64,000 bases of DNA, taken from the NCBI RefSeq assembly GCF_902459465.1, contig NC_047072.1, forward strand, positions 16,969,776-17,033,775, read 5' to 3'. This DNA comes from Asterias rubens (taxonomy: Eukaryota; Echinodermata; Asteroidea; Forcipulatida; Asteriidae). The translations under genes and the position numbers were made by a program. Shown piece after piece: positions 44,887 to 53,212 of the stretch; positions within the stretch are counted from its first letter, which is position 1, and every line of letters begins with the position of its first letter. Below the pieces are notes generated by a model. The model saw nothing but the letters and a program-made list of their open reading frames with translations. It ran no database searches and had not been told where the DNA came from.

Positions 44887-46797
44887 TTACATCGGTGGTA
44901 GTTCAACCGAGCGAGCACGGTGCATACCGTGTTCAGGCACTTCGAGTGTCGAACGGTGGTTAGATGTTGAGCTTGTAGGTAGTGGGTTGCCAGCAGCAGA
45001 GGGCGCACCGGGAGACGGTGGTCCTTGCCTGGACGGCGCCTCACGCGACTCGTCCCCTCTATTCCGCACTATTTGAGCGTACACCAGTCGTTCTCCTCGT
45101 GGGGTCGGACTTCGGGAGTCCATCGATGACGACGCGGCAAAGTCCAAACCCGAATCAGAAAGTCCAGAGTTCCGAGTAGGAGTTTGAACCTCCGAGTATT
45201 CGGCGTGGCTGTTGCTTCGATTCATACCGGCACTTGGCGGGCTTCCACCTCGCCGGAAATGGTCTCTGTTGCGCGTTCGACGCTGTTGGTACTGCTGGTG
45301 TCCGGTTGTTTCCTCTGGCCTTATCCTATCCGTTTCTAGCCTACCGTTGGGCGTGGATTGGTAAAAGTTAGGGGAAGTTGTACGGTAGTTCGACGATGGA
45401 GTGCGATAGTTTGGCGAGGGGGTGTGCTTAGAGTGCGGACGGCTCTCACCGCTCGAGTTATGATGAGAGGTGTTCAGAGTTTGGTCAACAGGGGGCGGCG
45501 TTCGTATCGCTCTCGTGACGTAGAAGTCCGTAGAGTCAGGTTCACTGAGACGACGTGATCTGGTAGGGGAGGGGGACATGCCGTAGTTTTCGGCCGCTGA
45601 CCAGGTGCTGTTCAAACTATTAGGGGATAAAACGCGTCGCCGCCCTCCTTTCTTGTTGCAACATGTCCGGCAACACGGGCAGAGGTCAAGGGTCATGATT
45701 GCAATAAAGAGGAGTAAGAGAACAAGGGTGACTATCACAGAGCAAGGAATTAACCACAGTAAAAGTTCCTCCTGTGTTATATACACTAACGCTGCGTCCT
45801 CTTGTCTGATAAGACTTACCGCTCTGCTGGAACCAACGGTATTTGTGACCTCACATATCACGGATACTTCACCCGTTGGAACGACCAAGTTACTGATGAG
45901 AATTTCTGGGTCTCCTTCTGCATTCTCTAACAAGTCAATACCGTCGGATAGTGCGTTCACTGCGTTGCCGCGGTAGTACCACTGGTAGGAAACAGGGGAG
46001 GGGTTAGCAGCGCTTGTACGGCAGGAGAAGCGAGCATTGTCTCCTGTCTTTGCTAATAAGACGGTTGGGGTGATTGAGACAATGGGACGATGCTGTACAT
46101 CTAAGACACCCGTTGTGCATGAGCGTGTATCCCTACCGGGTGTGGATGCTATACACTGATAATTAGACATGTCATCCCCGTAAGTTAGTGTTATGGTATG
46201 CCGCCTTATGAAGTATCCGTCTCGGTAAACTTGCTTGGTGTTAGACAACAAAGCTGGTGTGTCCAGTCGCTCCCAGCTCAAAGCAGGCCGAGTGGTCGAG
46301 TTATTGAGGTACGCACAAGTCAACTCGACCACGTCTCCTTCCGTTAGAGCGTCGTGGATACTCAGCACACATACGGGAAACTCCTCCACTGGAAAGTCTA
46401 CGACGTTGAGCAGGGCTGGCTGAGATGTTAAGTTCGATTGTGCACCGACAGATGAAGTTACTTTGCACTCGTACCTCCCTTGGTCTTTCTTAGCTACCCC
46501 AGTCAGTTGTAAATTATACTCTCCGAGGGTAGTGTTCCCGAAGATAGCCCGGGGTGCCTCACCCTCTGAAGACCCGAGCTGGGGTTGATTTTCACGGGCG
46601 AAAATATGAGAGTCCTTCAACCAAAATACTAGCCCACTCTTATCCGCGATGCGGCAGTAGAACGTCGCACTCTCCCCTAACAGGGCGAAAGTGTTTCGAG
46701 GCTGGGTGATAAAAGATTGTTCTTGGCTCAGAGCTAGTTGTGATAACTGTAGAACGAGGAGCCCAATCAAGATCATACTGACATTATCACCAATCAT
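44887..46797 (-). CDS. Intronless type I Ig-superfamily receptor, three Ig domains and ITIM-like tail
   Basis: One uninterrupted frame, 636 aa. An in-frame stop lies just upstream and the ATG at 46797-46795 is the first in frame. Signal peptide about 1-25. Ig1 about 26-134 (Cys48, Trp59, Cys111; DQGRYEC), Ig2 about 137-234 (Cys161, Trp175, Cys215; MSNYQC) and Ig3 about 236-331 (Cys259, Trp273, Cys315). Transmembrane segment about 346-371, then CPCCRTCC (373-380, possible palmitoylation). The cytoplasmic tail of about 255 aa is rich in Ser, Pro and Arg with SPNYRT-like repeats. Y573 sits in LVYAQI, an exact ITIM pattern; Y534 sits in AEYSEV, ITIM-like except for Ala at -2. Ig1 recalls the first domain of the nephrin/Kirre group (inference). 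Sequons at N88, N122, N165 and N166. Probably a plasma-membrane adhesion or signalling receptor; orthology unknown. Lack of introns is unusual for an Ig receptor. Confidence 0.9.
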   Translation of the reverse strand: MIGDNVSMILIGLLVLQLSQLALSQEQSFITQPRNTFALLGESATFYCRIADKSGLVFWLKDSHIFARENQPQLGSSEGEAPRAIFGNTTLGEYNLQLTGVAKKDQGRYECKVTSSVGAQSNLTSQPALLNVVDFPVEEFPVCVLSIHDALTEGDVVELTCAYLNNSTTRPALSWERLDTPALLSNTKQVYRDGYFIRRHTITLTYGDDMSNYQCIASTPGRDTRSCTTGVLDVQHRPIVSITPTVLLAKTGDNARFSCRTSAANPSPVSYQWYYRGNAVNALSDGIDLLENAEGDPEILISNLVVPTGEVSVICEVTNTVGSSRAVSLIRQEDAALVYITQEELLLWLIPCSVIVTLVLLLLFIAIMTLDLCPCCRTCCNKKGGRRRVLSPNSLNSTWSAAENYGMSPSPTRSRRLSEPDSTDFYVTRAIRTPPPVDQTLNTSHHNSSGESRPHSKHTPSPNYRTPSSNYRTTSPNFYQSTPNGRLETDRIRPEETTGHQQYQQRRTRNRDHFRRGGSPPSAGMNRSNSHAEYSEVQTPTRNSGLSDSGLDFAASSSMDSRSPTPRGERLVYAQIVRNRGDESREAPSRQGPPSPGAPSAAGNPLPTSSTSNHRSTLEVPEHGMHRARSVELPPM

Positions 46798-48138
46798 TTT
46801 GACCAAGTATGATGTATAATTTCATGAGTACGATTTGATGTTTGGATCACAGAAACCAAAGATGTCCGACTGGAGTGCAGATGTTGATTGCAAGGACGGA
46901 TGCACAATACACGGCCATTTTGACGAGAACAATGCCGGCTATGATAAAGCACTCCAACACCTGTCGTCACTACACGGCTAAATACAGTCCAAATATCCAA
47001 TATTATAAAGGCACAATCAACAGCTACATTCGATGAAACAAACTTCTCCTGAAATTTCCTCGGAAGATGTTAATAATATCATTATCTTCATCCACAAATT
47101 TGAAACTGGGTGGTTTAAAGGATCACCGGTAATTCTAATAGGATTTCCATGGTATACATAATAAATTACTGCTAACATAATACATTATTGACAATGCAAC
47201 AGTTAAGGTCAGTCGCTGGTACACCGCGTCGTTAGCGACGACAGCTTTCACTATGCGTTGCTAGCGTTGTATCGCTTCATTGCACACCACGGACCCTACC
47301 TGTAGAATCAACGGCTGTTTTATGTATTGCTGTGCCAACTGTGATTGCTGCAGTAAAAGTTGAGCCTTGTATGGTACAAAAACCCTTGCAATTTTCCTTA
47401 ACAATGAACAATGAAGAATGACTAGATTTCAAGCATCATTTTTAGTTAGTGTTCGTGTTCGAGGTGAACACCTCGTATTGTTATACCTTTTCTAAAATTA
47501 AAATATTACATAGAACAGCCGTTTTTATTTGATCAATATTGGTATAACGGCGGTTTTTTTTGTAAGCGTATTCATTTGCTAATATCCATTTCTGTAGAAT
47601 AAAAATGCATACCAAATAAACCACTCGCTAAATGGACGACATCGTTCTACGAAATACACAGGATGTGTGATCAAGCAACCGTAGCTGTTAGTGGTCTTTA
47701 TTAATTCATATTAATAATAGTGCCGCGAAACATTGTATGTCAGCTGTTTACACCATCATGGAATTCTACCTCCATGTTTAAACCGAGTATTAATAATTGA
47801 ACGTGGCCATAGGGACTCATTGGTTTATATGGCTGATGGGGGGGGGGGATTTGTCTGGATTCTTCAGATAACAACAACCCATTTTAACCCTGGGTATTTT
47901 TTCTTCTTCTTTTTATCATACTATCTGTGTTCGTTATACTGTGCCAGTTTTCCCCTGACTTGTTGCCCAAATTGGGAGAGCGTTTCCCCCTTTCTACCCC
48001 TGGATCGCATCATGCCTCTGGATTTTGTTTGTATGTTTCCACGGTTTTTCCATGGTCTTATCTTCGCCACTGCGTATTTTTTACTCTCTTTTTAATGGAA
48101 GGATTACAAAAACAGCAATAAACAACCTAATAACTACA
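46798..48138. other. Upstream of the Ig receptor; no gene seen
   Basis: Presumed 5' UTR/promoter of the Ig-receptor gene, then AT-rich DNA with a G run at about 47838-47848. A short palindrome CGAGGTGAACACCTCG lies at about 47459. Confidence 0.35.
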
Positions 48139-48521
48139 TTAACGGCAGTGGACACTATTGGTAGTTACTCAAAATAATATTTAGCATAAATCCTTTCTTG
48201 TGACGAGTAATGGAGAGCTGTTGAAAGTATAAAACATTGTGAGAAACGGCTCCCTCTGAAGTGCAATAGTTCTCGAGGAAAGAAGTAATTTTCCACAAAT
48301 TTGATTTCGAGACCTCAGATTTAGAACTTGAGGTCTCGAAATCAACCATCTAAACGCGCACAACTTCGTGCGGCAAGGGTGTTTCTTCTTCCATTGTTAT
48401 CTCGCAAGTTCGATGACCGATTGAGCTCAAATTTTCACACGTTTATTTTATGCATATTTTAAGATACACCAACTGTGAAGGCTAGTTTTTGACAATTACC
48501 AATAGTGCCCACTGCCTTTAA
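48139..48521. mobile_element. TTAA MITE subfamily I, full copy
   Basis: TTAACGGCAGTGGACACTAT at the left, AATAGTGCCCACTGCCTTTA A at the right, TTAA at both ends; centre GAGACCTCAGATTTAGAACT with TGAGGTCTCGAAATCAACC. Confidence 0.88.
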
Positions 48522-49480
48522 ACACAAGTACTCATCCCGAACCAACAAGGGAAGCTTGGGGAGGCTCCAGAACTTGTCTATCATCTGTCTAAAACTGTAA
48601 AATGGGTTGGGCTGGGGCGGCACGTACGTACACACCAAATGGGTCTGTTTCTAAACTAATTGAAGTAAAATGTTACAGGATTCGTAAGGTTACATTTTGA
48701 CGAAACATGTGTATTTCATCCAATAGCCACATATTTTTCGGAGATGGGCACTTAATCGCATGCCACACCAGTCGGGTGCCGGAAAAAGACCGCTCCGAGT
48801 CCATTGGGCTCGCTCTCCTTTCACAGGCATACTGACTATAACAACCTCACAACTTCTATGAACTTATATAAAAATACGAACTCGTCTGTTTAAAAGGAAG
48901 TCAATTTCCTTTCGTTTTCGAAGAACTGTTTTTGTTGTCAATGAGTTACACGACTGCGATACGCTGAAGTACTCTCAAATTATCCAATAGAGCGCCCTCT
49001 TCTGACTTTCACTTTCGCTTTAGGCTCTCCTGGAACAAAACACAAAATTATAAAGTAAATGTTAGTTGGAAATATTAACACTAGATTTGATTAACTATTA
49101 TTATTAGTCGTATTCTTTTATCATTTTTGTGTGAAATTCAGCAAATCAAGAGCAAAAAACGAAGCACAAAACAAAGAATTTCTGAAGGACTACTCAAGGG
49201 TTTATTATAATTAATTGGGTGCAATCTAGTGTCCAAAAGTATTGTTTTTTGTATGTTGGTGTTTCATCAAGATTCTTTTGGAAAAATTATAAAATAATTT
49301 TAAAAGTTAAAACTTTAACACCCGACATTTAGATCCCAATGATAATTAAAATGACAAAGTGGTGGACTGAGTCCACCACTTGGTAAGAAAATCAAGTCAC
49401 GTGATACCAACACCGACCCTTTCGACAACGAGTATATTAAAATAGAAGTTATAATTAATAATCACACCTGGCAATCATGA
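48522..49480. other. Unassigned intergenic DNA
   Basis: No exon or RNA gene recognised. A 22 bp perfect-looking palindrome lies near 49360 (GTGGTGGACTGAGTCCACCAC). Confidence 0.4.
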
Positions 49481-49485
49481 CGTCA

Positions 49486-49712
49486 TCATCCATTATTATT
49501 CACTATGGTGCCGTTCTGGTCCTTGACTGTCGACAGCTCCATGACGTCATTATGACGTGAGTTCCTCTCCAAGTCAATGCAGCATTCAGTTGAGCAGAAC
49601 CTCCGTAGAATTAAATTTAAAATTAGTCCAATAACTACAACCAAACCGAGAAACACCAAATCTATCACCAGAATAAACATGTACTTCATGTCGATGGCGT
49701 CCGTCGCTGAGT
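49486..49712 (-). CDS. Possible terminal exon of a single-pass membrane protein (partial)
   Basis: A minus-strand frame opens after an AG at 49714-49713 (ACCAG, with a weak pyrimidine tract) and runs to TGA at 49488-49486. It encodes DSATDAIDMKY, then a strongly hydrophobic stretch (MFILVIDLVFLGLVVVIGLI, continuing to LNLIL), then RRFCSTECC and a polar tail ending NGTIVNNNG. This looks like a transmembrane helix with a short cytoplasmic tail, as in the last exon of a type I membrane protein. No upstream exons were found, and retroelement-tail sequence lies immediately upstream. It could also be a chance frame. No family recognised. Confidence 0.35.
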
Positions 49713-49734
49713 CTGGTTAATTCACGATGATTCT

Positions 49735-49835
49735 CAACTACCTGATGTCTTCCTGAAGACAAGCAGAGTATACTGTTCGAAACGTCGATACAACACCGGC
49801 TCTTCTCAGAGCCAACACTCACACAAAAGAGATTT
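49735..49835 (+). mobile_element. Retroelement 3'-tail-like sequence with two hairpins
   Basis: CCTGATGTCTTCCTGAAGAC (hairpin), AGCAGAGTATACTGTT (hairpin), then CGAAACGTCGATACAACACC, then GGCTCTTCTCAGAGCC (hairpin) and AACACTCACACAAAAGAG. The C-T-G-A-T-G ... C-G-A-A-A-C arrangement recalls retroelement-associated hammerhead-like ends, but the catalytic core is not complete by eye. A second fragment lies at 22990-23085. Confidence 0.5.
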
Positions 49836-49839
49836 ACAC

Positions 49840-50530
49840 ATGGTTGTATTCGCAAGTTTACTATTAATTATAGTCTCTTCCTATTTATCCACACCATGCG
49901 AAGCATCAACCAATACTTAATACATGTTATAGTCTTCTAGTACAATGTCCAGCTGATCGTAGATTTCACTGTGCGGACTTCCTGTTCACCCTCCTCAAGA
50001 CGAGTATGCATGTACTTCGTTTCAAAACTTCACAATGTCAATCCGTGGAAGAATGGTGGAACGAATTAGACTCATGTTTTTATAACCAGTAATGTGAGTT
50101 CAAAAATGTCCTTTAGCAATGTGTTTGAGAGGGAAATTCCACTTTGTAATCTCCGAGGAAATCAAGGTAAAAAACACAACTCACACAAAGGACCAAGCAC
50201 CATGTTCACCGTTTTGTTGTGTCAAGCATGCATGGATGATCACACAAAACATGGTTTGTGGGCATGGTTTGAAAAGAAATTTCCTCTTTCTATCTTCGAG
50301 GAAATACATTTTGCTGTATACCTCTGATAAAAATAACAAGTGTATATATTACTAAATAAACCGGATATGGAAAGTGAAAGCAATCGGTTTAATTATCACG
50401 GAATGTACTTTAATATGTAATGGGATGATGTCTGTGATAACACAAGCATGACATTTTGACACACACATTCTTAGCATGACCAAATGCATTTTGGTTATTA
50501 TAAGCAGAATTTACTTTTTGGTTTTTACCC
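49840..50530. other. Unassigned intergenic DNA
   Basis: Two short related strings (GGAAATTCCACTTTGTAATC near 50141 and GAAATTTCCTCTTTCTATCT near 50276, each followed by GAGGAAAT) suggest an old duplication. No exon recognised. Confidence 0.35.
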
Positions 50531-50534
50531 ATAT

Positions 50535-50625
50535 ACACCGATGTGTGTAGCACTGTATACTCAGTACTTTCCCGAGTCCTGTGAAAAAAATCACAGGCAT
50601 TTTACTCGGGTGGGAATCGAATATT
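50535..50625 (-). mobile_element. SINE tail fragment
   Basis: Plus-strand string CACTGTATACTCAGTACTTT, CCCGAGTCCTGTGAAAA and ACTCGGGTGGGAATCGAAT is the reverse complement of the SINE body and B box seen at 44003-44155; the A-box head is absent. Confidence 0.65.
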
Positions 50626-51039
50626 TTGCGATGGGCCCTTGTAGTTTTTTTCAAAATCTTTTTTCATGAAAAAATTTGACAGTGTGCCAAATGCTTGTTT
50701 TATCAAAGGTTATACATCCCGCAATGTCAGAAAGTGTTAATGAAAGAAACGAAATAATCATACATACATGCCGACTACAATATACTTCTCAGATTGCTGA
50801 AAAGTCTGTTTCTTTAATGTCAATCCGGCTAATGGCTGTAGCCATAGCAAAAGTCGCTTGCCTCTCACACGGATCTATCTTGGCCGAAGTAAGAATTTGA
50901 GGTTTGGTAATCCCTCTTAAAACTAATGCCAATACAATTGTACTTGGTTAGAAACCTCATTAACTTCTCACTCAAATATTTGAATCTGATTAAGATTTTC
51001 AGGCTTGACGTCTTTCTCAGGCATCATCAAGCAGGCAAA

Positions 51040-51325
51040 TTTGTGCAGCAAGAGTGTTTTTTCTTTCAATATATAAGTCTGGCAACTTCGATTGAGCTCA
51101 AATTTTCACAAGTTAGTTGTTTCACGCATTTATAAGTTGGGAAACCCCAAGTTAGAATACTGGTCGTTGACAATGGACCCTTTTTATGAAATATGCTAAT
51201 TACATTCACGCATGTGAACAGACCCTGTTGGTTTGGCAAACGCAATAGAGTTGTGCACTGAGCAGACGCACAATTTACATATTTCATGAAAAGGGCCCAT
51301 TACCAATCGTGTCCAGTTCCTTTAA
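51040..51325. mobile_element. TTAA MITE fragment interrupted by a 128 bp palindrome
   Basis: AGCAAGAGTGTTTTTTCTTT, GATTGAGCTCAAATTTTCAC and ACTGGTCGTTGACAA are subfamily I right-arm strings. They resume after 51300 as TTACCAATCGTGTCCAG. The interruption at 51173-51300 is an inverted repeat: ATGGACCCTTTTTATGAAAT against ATTTCATGAAAAGGGCCCAT. Confidence 0.7.
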
Positions 51326-51336
51326 AATCTGAAAGT

Positions 51337-51449
51337 TAGGCCGTGCCCGAAACGTCTAGATCAGCGCGTCTACCAGTGTTGAAGAATAGGCAGACGCGCG
51401 CGATCTAGCCGTAGCTGTAGCCGAAGTCGCCGTTTCGGACACGGCCTTA
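51337..51449. mobile_element. Palindromic MITE (~113 bp)
   Basis: TTAGGCCGTGCCCGAAACG at the left mirrors CGTTTCGGACACGGCCTTA at the right. The inner GATCAGCGCGTCTACC pairs partly with AGACGCGCGCGATC. Confidence 0.75.
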
Positions 51450-51515
51450 GAAACTTGTATATGATTTAGTCGGGTTCCCTCCTTTGGTATCATTAATAAA
51501 TTTGTCATTCTACAG

Positions 51516-52352
51516 TCAAACGTAGTGAAGATTTTGTGAATATCAAGCTGGACCGCAAAGTACCAGACCGAGAGACAAACTCTGAGGGACTGGGTTTGAC
51601 TATGATCGAGGCAGGAAATGAACTCGGACCTGGAACCCAGTATGGTAAGTTCGTTCACCCTTTCATACACTGTATATCTGTACACAGTTGTGCCACAGTT
51701 TAATTTAAAATTTGTCGTGACAAGTATCGTGGACGGGACTATTTGAGGCGTGACTAGAGGAGTGGTAATCTTAGGTTGTGTTTTTGAATCCCACCCGATT
51801 AACATGCCTACTGTGATTCTTTTCACAGAACTCGTGAAAGTACTTAGTATACAATGCTAACACACATCACTGTATAATATGGCTAAAACCAATTCTTCAT
51901 CTCCGATGCAAATTTAACATCTTTTAAATCGTTGCAGTACCCGCTGTTAAAACATAGGATTCGAACTGCCTCTTGCTACCGGCCATTCTCGGTGGTCTAG
52001 TTGGTAAGACACTGCTCTAGAATTGCAAAGGTCTTGGGTTCAAATCCCTCCTCTCACAGAACTCGGGAAAGGACTGAGTATACAGTGCTAACTTACATCA
52101 GTGTATCTGGGGAAAAAAAACAAATTGAAATTTCACTAGTCGCCCAGGCCTATAGCCTTTAATGCTTCAATGTAAGATCTTTGTTAAATCGAGCACTTGG
52201 TGTTTTTTTTTCCTACAGGTGCAGCCCTGGTTCTGGTGGGCACCACCCAGAAGAAGCTCGGCCAGTTCGAGAAGGAATTTCTGCAGACGGCCGTCACCAG
52301 CTTCAATAATCCGCTGCATAATTTCCTGGACAATGATATGAAAACTATCACT
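51516..52352 (+). CDS. SH3GLB: Endophilin-B-like (SH3GLB) BAR-domain exons, partial gene
   Basis: Two plus-strand exons join in phase: 51516-51644 (after ATTCTACAG, donor GTAAGT) and 52219-52352 (after TTTTTTTTCCTACAG, donor GTAAGA). They encode EDFVNIKLDRKVPDRE, then MIEAGNELGPGTQYG, then GTTQKKLGQFEKEFLQT and NFLDNDMKTIT. This matches the N-terminal half of the endophilin-B BAR domain (compare the vertebrate LDRKAPS...AGTEFGPGTAYG...GETQKRIG and PLRNFIEGDYKTI patterns). Endophilin-B proteins bind and curve membranes in autophagy and mitochondrial/Golgi dynamics. The first exon needs 1 nt of an upstream codon; I found neither the N-terminal exon nor the rest of the BAR and SH3 exons. Two SINE copies sit in the intron. 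Either other exons lie far away, with other genes nested between, or this is a duplicated fragment. Confidence 0.78.
51785..51870 (+). mobile_element. SINE fragment (intron of the endophilin-B-like exons)
   Basis: GAATCCCACCCGATTAACAT, TTTTCACAGAACTCGTGAAA and AGTATACAATGCTAAC are the B box, body and tail of the SINE family; the head is missing. Confidence 0.65.
51985..52110 (+). mobile_element. tRNA-derived SINE (intron of the endophilin-B-like exons)
   Basis: CGGTGGTCTAGTTGGTAAGA (A box), TCTAGAATTGCAAAGGTC, GGGTTCAAATCCCTCC (B box), CACAGAACTCGGGAAAGG and AGTATACAGTGCTAAC. Same family as the minus-strand copy at 44003. Confidence 0.82.
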
Positions 52353-52473
52353 GTAAGAAGCCTTGGATCTTGCCTTTGTTAGAGTGTAGCTATCATGTTT
52401 GTTTATCTTTCTCCCTCTCTACCCTCTAGCCTCCCCCCACCCCTTTTTCCTGCCTGTCTAAAAGGCCTGCGGC

Positions 52474-52605
52474 CGATTTCACGAAACGCTAGGATTAGTC
52501 CTATCTCGAGTTAGGACGAGCAACCCGTCCTTAGGATGGGTTCAATTCTTCCTATGTATTTGGATACGGAACTGAACCCGTCCTAAGTCCAAAGATGAGA
52601 AAAGA
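52474..52605. mobile_element. Diverged copy of the GTCGATTTCAC palindromic MITE
   Basis: GGCCGATTTCACGAAACGCT, TCGAGTTAGGACGAGCAAC and GAACCCGTCCTAAGTCCAAA follow the order of the element at 44503-44667; the right terminus is eroded. Confidence 0.65.
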
Positions 52606-52610
52606 GTTTG

Positions 52611-52745
52611 GCAGTAGACACTATTGGTAATTACTCAAAAGAATTTTTAGCACAAAACCTTACTTGGTGAACGAGTAGTGGGGAGCTGTTGATAGTAAAA
52701 TACATTTTGAAAAACGGCTCCCTTTGTAATTATTTTCTTAAGTTA
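52611..52745. mobile_element. TTAA MITE subfamily I, left-half fragment
   Basis: GGCAGTAGACACTATTGGTA, then ACTTGGTGAACGAGTAGTGG and AAAACGGCTCCCTTTG; it stops before the central palindrome. Confidence 0.75.
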
Positions 52746-52755
52746 AACTTGCTGC

Positions 52756-53142
52756 TTAAAGGCAGTGGACACTACTGGTGATTACTCAAAATAGTCATTA
52801 GCATAAAACCTTACTTGGTGACGAGTAATGGGGAGAGGTTGATGGTATAAAACATTGTGAGAAACGGCTCCCTCTGAAGTGCCAAAGTTTTCGAGAAATA
52901 AAGCATTTTCCACGAATTTGATTTCAAATCCCTCAAATTTAGAACTTGAGGTCTCAAAATCAACCATCTAAACGCACACAACTTTGTGTGACAAGGGTGT
53001 TTTTTCTTTCATTATTATCTCGCAACTTCGATGGATGATTGAGCTCAAATTTTCACAGCTTAGTTATTTTATGCATATGTTGAGATACACCAACTGTACA
53101 GGCTAGTCTTTGACAATTACCAAAAGTGTCCACTGCCTTTAA
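52756..53142. mobile_element. TTAA MITE subfamily I, full copy next to the discoidin gene
   Basis: TTAAAGGCAGTGGACACTAC at the left, AAAAGTGTCCACTGCCTTTA A at the right, TTAA at both ends. It ends 71 bp from the discoidin gene's stop codon, so it may lie in that gene's 3' UTR. Confidence 0.88.
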
Positions 53143-53212
53143 GTAGGTATTATGACATTGTGGCTTGGTTCTTATTATTTTGCCAAGGTGACGTCTTAAA
53201 GGTGCGTGGAAC

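Noticed and set aside
46797-46806. Upstream TTG start for the Ig receptor
   Set aside because: Eukaryotic context; the first ATG (46797-46795) directly precedes a good signal peptide.
47733-48095. 120-codon plus-strand open frame
   Set aside because: Begins in low-complexity G-run sequence; hydrophobic but without family similarity or splice signals.
51356-51826. 156-codon minus-strand open frame
   Set aside because: Antisense shadow of the endophilin-B-like exon, which has clear homology and splice sites on the plus strand.
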